Shown piece after piece: positions 12,780-22,107 of a stretch of 64,000 nt of DNA (the stretch's first letter is position 1; each line of letters opens with the position of its first letter). The DNA is from Hofstenia miamia. Lineage: Eukaryota > Xenacoelomorpha > Acoela. Under the pieces are notes generated by a model. It was not told the DNA's origin, searched no databases, and was given only the letters and a program-made list of their open reading frames with translations. Made by a program: the position numbers and the translations under genes. The DNA is taken from contig SCFE01000003.1 in NCBI GenBank assembly GCA_004352715.1, positions 4,296,388 to 4,360,387 on the forward strand, written 5' to 3'.

Positions 12780-13800
12780 ATCTCGACGCTTAATTGGTTG
12801 AAAATTTACCACAGGTAATCCTTCGCAAGATATTAATTCATCGTTTAATGGACCCTTAATTGTTGCCTTCCTGTTGTTTTGCCAACCATGTTTTGAACTC
12901 GATAACGAAGAGGTAGTTTATTGAGGAGTAGGTGGCGCATGCACCACTGCACACATTTGTTCAATATTTCTTATAATATCATTGTACCTACCAGTATTTA
13001 CATTAGTACTATCAAAACCAATGGCACAAAAAGTAACTGATGCTCCACTTTCATCAAGCCGTTCAGTAATTTCATCTGCTATAGGTACAGAGGTAGAATT
13101 TCTTACAATCAAAAGTGTATTATTTTTACTACCTGGTTCAGATATTATCTCAATATGCTCCTCTTGGCGACTTCTACCATACTGTTTTCCCGTTTATCAT
13201 CACGATGTAATGTTTTGTTCTTTTTTCTATCGAAGTACAATCCTAAAAAATCGTTCTTTTCTCAGTCTCTTTCATCCATACTTAGATGCATACGAAGTTT
13301 CTTTCTTGCTATTGCAGCTTTCTGAAGATCAATAATCTGGCTGGTATCATCATCGTTTACTATATTGTGCTCTTTTAAAGTAGCTTTCCATATTGCTGCT
13401 GCTGCTGCTCGATTGGAAACACTATAACGGTCTGTCTGAATTGCAGATTTGGAATGAGAGTGGTGTCATTAATCTTATTTTAAGTCAAACTTTCAGATTC
13501 ATTACTATAACGGCTAATGTCATCTTAAATTTCATATTCGGAATTAAATTCATTTCTATGTATAAGTTCAGTATCACTAACACATGCTTCTGATTCAAGC
13601 ATCTTATCTCTGTAATCGGTTTCTTAAAAGATCGTTGGGACATTTAGAAACTTTTGCGTGCTTCTTATAGTTTTTAACTTGATCAATAAACTTTAACCTT
13701 TCAATTAAAAGTTTTCTTTCCTCACAGAGAATAATCTTATCAGAAGGGCAACTGCACCGTTAAAAGTTTTTGCAATGACACGTGCAACATCAAAAACTTT
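12780..13800 (-). pseudogene. Eroded repeat-type gene of unknown function
   Basis: The minus strand contains several collinear coding fragments in different frames: KIILCEERKLLIERLKFIDQ (about 13735), LRMHLSMDERD (about 13285), IEIISEPGSKNN (about 13150), CAIGFDSTNVNTGRYNDIIR (about 13020), then KLPLRYRVQNMVGKTTGRQQ (about 12890) and LISCEGLPVVNFQPIKR (about 12820). I recall this order, with an AIGCDGTxVNTG block, from uncharacterised multi-copy proteins in invertebrate genomes that look transposon-derived. That is memory, not a search. Many frameshifts and stops show it is not functional. It is probably independent of the adjacent LINE. Confidence 0.55.
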
Positions 13801-14211
13801 ATCAAATGTTTATCAAATATCAATTTCTTTTTTGATGAACAACTCTTTGATATGTTCTTTAAAGTTTCCATAAGCTTCAAGATTTAAAATTGTTAATAGA
13901 ACAGTAAGTTTTTGAGATAAAAATATTTAATTAACTATAATATAATTCCAAGGTAAATCGTTTCGCTATTGCTATTCATTCAACCATGAATATTTTCAGC
14001 TTAGGCATCTAAAATGATGTAATAATAAGTACATTTTGCCTACAAACAACTTATAAATATATAAAATATATGATTGCAGCATAAATTTAAGCAAAAATCG
14101 CCACATTTAGCGGTCTGCAAGAGAAAAATAAATGCAATATTTGGAATCTACTTGTCAAAATTAACAATATCCATTGTTGAGAATTTCTAATGTTCAGAAT
14201 GACTCATCCTT

Positions 14212-14231
14212 ATATATATATATATATATAT
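14212..14231. repeat. (TA)n microsatellite
   Basis: Short alternating TA run immediately outside the left end of the hAT-like element. Confidence 0.9.
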
Positions 14232-14553
14232 CAGACTTGTAAAAGATCCGAGCCGATCTTGAGCAGAGTATTGGATATACAACGAGCCATTTAGGCAAAG
14301 CAAATATATAGTACTGCTTATTAATTTCGATTATGCCGATTTTTCTTATTTTTCATTCAATATGCGTTTCTTATAATCTCAATTTAGAAATGTTTATTAA
14401 ATAATAAAAAGAGCTACGTACAAAATTCTGAGAGCGCAATATTTTTAGAAAATATCGAGCTGAAACGAGCTTTATTGAAAGATTTTATGCGGTGAACTGA
14501 ACTTACTCAAAATTTAAACAAGCCGAGCTTAGCTTAGAAATTTGACAAGTATG
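14232..14553. mobile_element. Small non-autonomous hAT-like element, GAGC-rich
   Basis: Begins CAGACTTGTAAAAG and ends ...GACAAGTATG, so the ends are inverted repeats (CAGACTTGT against CATACTTGT). The subterminal regions are rich in GAGC/CCGAGC words in both orientations. Flanking octamers ATATATAT and GTATATAT agree at 7 of 8 positions, compatible with an 8-bp target duplication but weakened by the neighbouring TA repeat. No coding capacity. A second sequence starting with the same end is at 20937. Confidence 0.6.
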
Positions 14554-15137
14554 GTATATATGGCAAAGCGACATTTGCAACTCCGTTCATAAATTATGGA
14601 TATAATGGCCATTATGTAAAAGATGATGAATGATGGTGAAATATGTTAATGGTCTTCTATGATAAATAAATTAATTAATATGTATCGTAGAATAATTCAA
14701 TGATGCTGATACGGNAGGCAAAGCAAATATATAGTACTGCTTATTAATTTCGATTATGCCGATTTTTCTTATTTTTCATTCAATATGCGTTTCTTATAAT
14801 CTCAATTTAGAAATGTTTATTAAATAATAAAAAGAGCTACGTACAAAATTCTGAGAGCGCAATATTTTTAGAAAATATCGAGCTGAAACGAGCTTTATTG
14901 AAAGATTTTATGCGGTGAACTGAACTTACTCAAAATTTAAACAAGCCGAGCTTAGCTTAGAAATTTGACAAGTATGGTATATATGGCAAAGCGACATTTG
15001 CAACTCCGTTCATAAATTATGGATATAATGGCCATTATGTAAAAGATGATGAATGATGGTGAAATATGTTAATGGTCTTCTATGATAAATAAATTAATTA
15101 ATATGTATCGTAGAATAATTCAATGATGCTGATACGG
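14293..15137. repeat. Identical 422-bp direct repeat abutting a single N
   Basis: Bases 14293-14714 and 14716-15137 appear identical and are separated only by the N at 14715. This is probably a failed merge of overlapping contigs rather than a true tandem duplication; it also duplicates most of the hAT-like element. Confidence 0.9.
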
Positions 15138-16099
15138 TAATAGCAATTTAAAACAATTTAGCAAAAAAAATACCGAATTGCAACGTAAAATGAACAGACG
15201 ACCATTTTTGTGTAATTATGAAATTGCACTGATATCACAAGACACAAGCAATTCACTAGGTCACCAAACTATTTTGAAATATTCAGAACAAATATTAGAA
15301 TAAGCAAATTATTTTTTGTTTGTCTTTCATACAACGCACTTCTTTAGACGTAAATATTAAAGCTTCGAACCAAATTAATCACCAGCATTTGGTTACACTA
15401 TTAAAAATGGGAAACAACTTCATATTTATTCTCTACTGAAGCTACTTACTAAGCTTTTGCAACACTTTTAAAAGTTATCTTATCAAGATGTATTTTTTGT
15501 TCAAAGCAATTTGTTAAATAAATATTTACAAACTTAATTATTACAAATGTAAGATAAATGATAAGGCTGTGCTTTATTTTTTGTAATAAACAAATTTCAA
15601 ACTTAAAAGCTATACTTCTCTGATTAGAAAACTGAAAAAATGCATTATCTCACCAACATAAAATTAATAAATTTTAATTTCTTGATATTATACAAGAAGA
15701 ATGCATTGCTATCATGAGAAATTTAAAAGTTTAATACAATGCAAGTATCAAATAAATTGTTTAAATGGCATCATAAGCTTATTTCAATTTCCACATATTA
15801 CAGTGTTATGATATCTATCCATGAAAACATGCAATGCACTTGTCAAACTTTCAGGCAATCACATTGCACATTTAATAAAGAAGAGATAAGTTTTTGTGTG
15901 CAGGATCCCTTGCATGAGCTATATTATTTCTTTGCAATATTGCTGGTTGTATTATTAAATCTTAGCTTCAATATCATATTGTTCTTTTAGGGAGTCATAC
16001 TAAGCTGAGCTAATATAACAATCTTGAATTTTCATTTGCATAGTTACACATTCAATTCCATGAACTTTGATATTTTGCAAGATAAGCTTATAAATTATA
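15138..16099. other. Intergenic, no gene seen
   Basis: AT-rich, with an 83-codon open frame at 15739-15990 that has a hydrophobic C-terminus but no recognisable family or composition difference from background. I do not call it a gene. Confidence 0.4.
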
Positions 16100-16109
16100 A
16101 CTTTGGTAT

Positions 16110-16450
16110 TAACTCAATTAATATAATCATGAGCTTCTTAGAAAACAGACAATAGCGTGTAATACTAAACAGTAAAAAATCAAGCTATGTTGCGACTGAC
16201 CGTTGGGATATAATTAAACATGTTAAACACCCATATGCCGACGACACACGCCTAATACGTACCGCAAAAAAATGCTTTGATGCTACAAAAACCTCCAAGC
16301 AGATGTAGAAAAAATAAACAATTATTTTACAAACAATCAACTAAAATTTTAATATTGAAGAAAGAAGAAACACAATTTATAATTTTCTCAAAGAAGACAC
16401 AAAGAAATCTAATAAGTGATATAGAACTAAAGGTAAATATTGAGTCAGTG
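16110..16450 (+). pseudogene. LINE reverse-transcriptase fragment
   Basis: Contains SFLENRQ near 16133 and PYADDTRLI at 16231-16257, the catalytic YADD box of a LINE reverse transcriptase. It is followed, after a frame change, by words resembling the NNYFTNNQLKLN-type segment that comes next in CR1/L2-like elements (about 16310-16400). Everything upstream and downstream is missing. It is inactive. Confidence 0.7.
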
Positions 16451-16597
16451 AGTAAAGCAAAGTGAATCAGTCAGCTCAGTTCGGAACTGGCAAAGGCGCC
16501 AGGGGTGCCAAACTATATTACAAGGAACTACGTGATCACGTATATCACGAAAAATAATAGACTGACCTAAGGGGTAGGTGATCTTATTGCATCTTTC

Positions 16598-16615
16598 AGA
16601 TGTGTATAAGAGACA
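16598..16615 (+). other. Tn5 mosaic-end (Nextera adapter) sequence
   Basis: AGATGTGTATAAGAGACA matches the first 18 of 19 bases of the hyperactive Tn5 mosaic end used in transposase-based sequencing libraries; the final G is T here. A chance match of this length in 64 kb is very unlikely. It most likely marks untrimmed adapter and a possible chimeric join; the roughly 130 bases to its left are noticeably more GC-rich than the surroundings. Confidence 0.85.
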
Positions 16616-16619
16616 TGAA

Positions 16620-17500
16620 TGCAAAAAAAGAAATCTTCAATTTTTCATTTTTTCTTTGATGCTTTTGAAAAATACCTAAATATTAATTAGAATATATCTA
16701 AGTTAATTATTTTGTTCCTGGGAACATTAACGTTTACAATGATCAAATTCAATCTTAACATTTAAATATTAGATTCATTCATTATTAATGAGCAAAATAA
16801 TTCGAAAGTAGACTTAGAATACCAAGTGAAAAACCTGACCAATTGCCAATAGAAATCAAATAACTTAGATTGTCTAACACAATTTCTCTCATTTCTATAT
16901 TATTGAACGCATTTAAAAATGCTCAAAATCAATGCTATTTGCTTCTGCTTGTTCAATATTAGTTAGCTTTAGATTTTTGAATTGATCTTGTATAATTAAT
17001 ATTTTTAAATGTGATTTAATTGGTTTTGAATTACGAAAAAAATTCAAATGCAGCACTGCTGATAGCAAGGGCAAGACAAATTCTGTAGATTGTAGCATTT
17101 TTGGGGACTGAATTTTGCATGTGCATGTCATTACATTTCATAAACTCTAGCAATTTTTATCTTAAACATAACCCAAATGAGTGATATTATAATTTTTGAT
17201 TAATTGACCAACAACATTTACAAATATTTTGAATTCTGTATCAAATCATTGTGAGAACAAACAGAATTCCTCTCTGAATAGTGCTCTGAAGTGCTTCGAG
17301 TGATGAATTTGATGCATTATTATTTTTGCAATCTCTGGTGAATTCCTTGAAAAAAATTTAAGCACTTATAACTAATAAAGTTGTTTAAAATGGGAAAGTA
17401 TCTTAGGATGGTCAATAACTTCATATTTTATTTAAATGATGACCTTTTGCAAAACAGTTCAATCCCCACGACATTTGACTTTGTTCATGACGTATAGGGC
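16620..17500. other. Intergenic, no gene seen
   Basis: AT-rich with no coherent frame. Nothing to report. Confidence 0.5.
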
Positions 17501-17506
17501 TCAATA

Positions 17507-17765
17507 AACGTTTAGAAGACGTTTAGAAATCGCATCTATGTCAGGTGTAGAAGACGTCTTTAAGACGTTTAGAAGAAGTTTTAGATCATCATTTGGTGAA
17601 CACTAGATTGCATTCAGCAACGTTTAGAAATTGTTTTTTATAAGACGTTTAAGACACGTTTAGAAAGCGTTTTAGAACATAATTTGATGGACACTAAATG
17701 GCATTCAGCATCGTTTAGAAATGGTGTTTTATATGACCGTTTAGAAGACGTACCTTAAGATGTCT
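17507..17765. repeat. Irregular array of ACGTTTAGAA words
   Basis: The word (G)ACGTTTAGAA or close variants recurs about eight times, within roughly two degenerate 110-bp units that also share ACACTA..GCATTCAGCA. It abuts the transposon at 17797. It may be a subterminal repeat array of a larger mobile element or a degenerate satellite. Confidence 0.7.
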
Positions 17766-17796
17766 TACAACGTTTTATACCATTATAAGACGGGTA

Positions 17797-18397
17797 TAGG
17801 GTGTTCAAGCGAACGCGTCAGTAATGAATCACTTATATTGAAAAATTTTAAAAAGTTAGGCTACATTTATTTTTCTCATTGGGTAACGTGATCTTGAGGA
17901 TTATTGATTTTTCACTTTAACTTCCAAATGAATGCTTACTCTTTGGAAGAGAGACGTCAAATTTTAGAACGAATTTATCGAATCCATGGACGCAACATCT
18001 GCCGAGAACATATTATTCAAAGATGAATGTAATTTTCATCTCGTTGGATACCTTAATAAGCAAAACATGCGATATTGGTTTTTGTAGGGTTATTTAAAAG
18101 ACTCTGTCTTCCCTCCAAACAAAGTTTATTCAAATATTTTGGAGCTGCAGAAATCTATTTTGGAATGTGTTTCCAGTATTGAAGAAAGCACTTTGTTTAA
18201 AGTGCATGAATGATTTTTGTCTCGTATTCAAGCTTGTAAAAATGTTAATGGCTGTCATTTTGAATAAATTTTTTTCAAAATCTTTAAATCCGCAGTATCA
18301 AATAATCATGAAATGTACAGTATATTTGAATAGAATATTAACTTATATTAAATAGTTATAGGCATTTTATAACTGACGCGTTCACTTGAACACCCTG
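17797..18397 (+). mobile_element. Deleted Tc1/mariner-superfamily element, DUF4817-type
   Basis: Inverted repeats of about 28 bp: left TAGGGTGTTCAAGCGAACGC, right (reverse complement) CAGGGTGTTCAAGTGAACGC, each next to TA (17795-17796, 18398-18399). Inside, from ATG 17928, a frame begins MNAYSLEERRQILERIYRIH, resembling the N-terminal helix-turn-helix. After a deletion and frame change, DECNFHLVGYLNKQNMRYW (about 18020-18080) matches the region of the first catalytic Asp (usual form DEAHF..GYVNKQNCR.W). The second Asp region is gone. It complements the 1365-1956 relic, which keeps the other half of a related transposase. Confidence 0.82.
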
Positions 18398-18399
18398 TA

Positions 18400-19093
18400 T
18401 ATAACGTTTAATTGTTTATTGGGAGAGATTTAAATTTTTTGAAAAAAATACGATATTTATTTGAGAATAGTTAATATTTCCAGACTTTAAAGACACAGGA
18501 ATAATTTTTAGCACACATCTTCATCCATATCCAAGGATTTCCGTGTTTCTTAATAGGCTTGGAGAACATTGTTTGAAAATGTAAACAAAACCAATTGTAT
18601 CGTTATGGATACAATACGAAATTTAGTTTAGCAAAAAAAACATTTTAAAATGATCGGTTTAAAATTGATGTGGAGTAATGTAAGAGCCATTGAAATGGAT
18701 TACTTCTTAACAAGGTGTCATCATATTATCAATTTGTGATCAGTGCATTTTGAAATCTATAACCTTAAAAATTTTTGGATTTGTTTCCCCTCATCACATG
18801 ATTTTCCTTATCACACATAATTGAGAACGTACGAGAAATTGATACATACAATCAATCGTTTGTTGTAGCAAACATTTAACTGCACTTTTTACAGACATGA
18901 AACAATTTGTGTAAGCGGACTCCAAAAACTCAAAAGCAAAATGTTCCGAAAAGATTAAAATTTCTTGGCATAAATTTCAAACCAATTGATGATAAAATAT
19001 TAAGAATATATACATTATAATTGTAGTAAAATTGGAATTTTACAAAAATTTTTAATTTTAAATTGTTCACAGAATTAATTTTGAAAGAAATTG
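18400..19093. other. Intergenic, no gene seen
   Basis: No coding or repeat structure recognised. Confidence 0.45.
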
Positions 19094-19239
19094 AATTGTG
19101 AAATTTACCGAAAAGCTAATGGAATTGGCTTTGAGAATTGTGAAATTTACCGAAAAGCTAATGGAATTGGCTTTGAGAATTGTGAAATTTACCGAAAAGC
19201 TAATGGAATTGGCTTTGAGAATTGTAAATATACCGAAAC
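19094..19239. repeat. 42-bp tandem repeat, three copies plus a partial
   Basis: Units at 19094, 19136 and 19178 start AATTGTGAAATTTACCGAAA and are identical; a degenerate partial copy follows at 19220. As 42 is a multiple of three, the plus strand carries an open frame (19091-19321) with the 14-residue repeat NCEIYRKANGIGFE. Nothing else suggests the frame is a gene. Confidence 0.95.
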
Positions 19240-19439
19240 TGTAAGAAGCTTGGCTCATGTTAAGGGCTTATTGTTGGGAAAGAGATGCTTAAAAAGCCTT
19301 TTTAAGTGTTTAACGAGGTAACGTAAAAGACAAAAGACCGGATAACTAAAGAACATTTAAGACAAATAGAGTATGATGGACGTGGCATTAAATGCTAAAA
19401 TTGTTTAAAAATGTTAAGCTAATTTTGGAACTGAAAATA

Positions 19440-19710
19440 GATATCAAATCAGAGAACCGGTGACGTAGACATGGTATAAAAAGACCGTCAAAACAGAGGG
19501 AAAGCAGCAGACCCCCGCTGAGAAGCTCAGTACAGAAAAGCGGGCCCCTCCCCGCCCGATATGCAGAGAAGGTTAGCAAAGTCTGGCAGAGAGTTCTCTT
19601 CTAACGTGGACGAACAAACCTTGTTAAAGACATCTTCTTAGTTTCGTTTTAAGTTTGCAATTACGAAGTTATTTCAGCATTCAGTGGTGATCCACATCAG
19701 GTAAGGTTTG
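19440..19710 (+). promoter_or_regulatory. TATA-box promoter-like island with first-exon or LTR features
   Basis: ATGGTATAAAAAGACC at about 19470 is a strong TATA box. It is followed about 25-60 bp later by a locally GC-rich stretch (CCCCTCCCCGCCC at 19545-19557) in an AT-rich setting, and then by ATCAG/GTAAGG at about 19698, a near-consensus splice donor. That suggests a Pol II promoter with a non-coding first exon. Alternatively it is part of an LTR: TTCAGTGGTGATCCACATC at about 19679 could be an LTR end followed by a primer-binding site beginning TGG. About 1.2 kb downstream (20862) lies AATAAA. No long frame lies in between, so a non-coding transcript or truncated LTR element is possible. 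Confidence 0.45.
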
Positions 19711-20936
19711 GTTCTAGAATCTAGAATTCTTTAACTTTGGAAGTTTCATTGGGCTTTAATTATAGCTAGCGACTTAAGTTATTCAAATTTGTTGTTGATA
19801 TTTGTTTAATCATTCTTATTTTTGTAAAATAAATAAGTTACGGTTATCTTGTATTGTGATTTTAATTTACTTTTAATAGAGTAAATTGTTCAATAAAATT
19901 TAAGAGAAAACTAGGAAGGTTTTCAGAGAGACGTTAAGTAGTTGTGTAAAGTAAAAATTATCTTTTGTTTCCGCCATTAAGAAAGTTTTGTGAGAAAACA
20001 CTAGACGAGTTTAACTTAATACATTGACTCGATTATAGGAACTCAAGAGTAGCCTTATAATGAGAGTTAAATACAAACCGCTATATTCTGTTTACAATCC
20101 TCCCTTTTAAGACTATAGGAAATAGTTCAAAGTGACTCAGTGTGTTATTTGAATTAAGAAAACTACTTGCACCTATAGTTTAGTAGAAAAGTCGATTAAT
20201 GGTTAGGAAACATTGAATTAAATTGTGTTCGTTTAAAATAGTTGTTTGTAGCAATAGAATCTTTCTCAAAAAGTGGAATCGCAAAGGCTTGAAACTATTT
20301 CGCATACTTATTTGTTGCTTGATTCTTTTCGTTAAGAGAAATTAGTTTGCTTTGTAATAGAAACGGGTTGACACTTTAGTATATTAGAATTAATACAAAA
20401 TAACGAACAGGTGTGTTAGATTCATTCAGGAGTAGTTAATCAATTATTTGTTCCGGAGAAAGTTTGATAAGACATGTTTTAAAATCAAGCTTACAATAGC
20501 ATATATTAGTTTTGTAATTGTGCAAGAGAGTATCGTAAAACAATTTTAATAATACCATGCACATTGTTGTTGATAGAAAGCGGCATAGTAATTTGTCAGA
20601 TATTGTAAGACATTTACAAAGACGTTTTGACTGTTTAACTTTTAAAATAATAGAGAACCATTTCGGGTTTGATTATTTTATTTTCATTGTGCTTTTGATA
20701 TATTTTTAAAAGCGCGAGTCTATAACCACATTCGGATAATTTAGACATTAGTGGAACTCGGAGCTTTTTAGTGGTTAAGTTTTTCCTTGTCCGTAGTAAT
20801 CTACGTTATAAAGTCACTACCAAAATCCGGTTTCATGACATAATTAGGTTTTAGAAAGCTTCAATAAATTTAAAGTCTGATTCTTTTTCACTTCCACGGT
20901 ACTGAACAACATTTTTATAAGCTGGTCGGTTAGAGG
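19711..20936. other. Non-coding stretch, less AT-rich than average
   Basis: No open frame of note. A polyadenylation-like AATAAA occurs in CTTCAATAAATTTAAAG at about 20858. It may be the intron or body of whatever starts at the 19470 promoter. Confidence 0.4.
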
Positions 20937-21030
20937 CAGACTTGTTAACGAGCCGAAATGTAGAAGCTCGGTTCGTTTATATTTTGCGTAAGTCTAGCTC
21001 GGCTCGGTTCGGCTCGGCTCGCTACATAAA
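20937..21030. mobile_element. Left end of a hAT-like element cut by a gap
   Basis: Starts CAGACTTGTTAACGAGCC, nearly the same end as the element at 14232, and continues with GCTCGG/CTCGGCT repeats up to the N run. The remainder lies in the gap. Confidence 0.55.
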
Positions 21031-22030
21031 NNNNNNNNNNNNNNNNNNNNNNNNNNNNNNNNNNNNNNNNNNNNNNNNNNNNNNNNNNNNNNNNNNNNNN
21101 NNNNNNNNNNNNNNNNNNNNNNNNNNNNNNNNNNNNNNNNNNNNNNNNNNNNNNNNNNNNNNNNNNNNNNNNNNNNNNNNNNNNNNNNNNNNNNNNNNNN
21201 NNNNNNNNNNNNNNNNNNNNNNNNNNNNNNNNNNNNNNNNNNNNNNNNNNNNNNNNNNNNNNNNNNNNNNNNNNNNNNNNNNNNNNNNNNNNNNNNNNNN
21301 NNNNNNNNNNNNNNNNNNNNNNNNNNNNNNNNNNNNNNNNNNNNNNNNNNNNNNNNNNNNNNNNNNNNNNNNNNNNNNNNNNNNNNNNNNNNNNNNNNNN
21401 NNNNNNNNNNNNNNNNNNNNNNNNNNNNNNNNNNNNNNNNNNNNNNNNNNNNNNNNNNNNNNNNNNNNNNNNNNNNNNNNNNNNNNNNNNNNNNNNNNNN
21501 NNNNNNNNNNNNNNNNNNNNNNNNNNNNNNNNNNNNNNNNNNNNNNNNNNNNNNNNNNNNNNNNNNNNNNNNNNNNNNNNNNNNNNNNNNNNNNNNNNNN
21601 NNNNNNNNNNNNNNNNNNNNNNNNNNNNNNNNNNNNNNNNNNNNNNNNNNNNNNNNNNNNNNNNNNNNNNNNNNNNNNNNNNNNNNNNNNNNNNNNNNNN
21701 NNNNNNNNNNNNNNNNNNNNNNNNNNNNNNNNNNNNNNNNNNNNNNNNNNNNNNNNNNNNNNNNNNNNNNNNNNNNNNNNNNNNNNNNNNNNNNNNNNNN
21801 NNNNNNNNNNNNNNNNNNNNNNNNNNNNNNNNNNNNNNNNNNNNNNNNNNNNNNNNNNNNNNNNNNNNNNNNNNNNNNNNNNNNNNNNNNNNNNNNNNNN
21901 NNNNNNNNNNNNNNNNNNNNNNNNNNNNNNNNNNNNNNNNNNNNNNNNNNNNNNNNNNNNNNNNNNNNNNNNNNNNNNNNNNNNNNNNNNNNNNNNNNNN
22001 NNNNNNNNNNNNNNNNNNNNNNNNNNNNNN
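21031..22030. other. Assembly gap, 1000 N
   Basis: Exactly 1000 Ns, a default unknown-length gap. Open frames spanning it are artefacts. Confidence 1.
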
Positions 22031-22107
22031 GGGGTGGCAACCGCCGCCGTGACCTCTCGTAGCTACGTACCTGTTTATGTCTTAATTAAAGATATTAATT
22101 AATATTA

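Noticed and set aside
20942-22102. Long open frames spanning the N run
   Set aside because: They consist of N-derived unknown residues; the same applies to frames over 50936-51237, 54895-55894 and 58853-59852.
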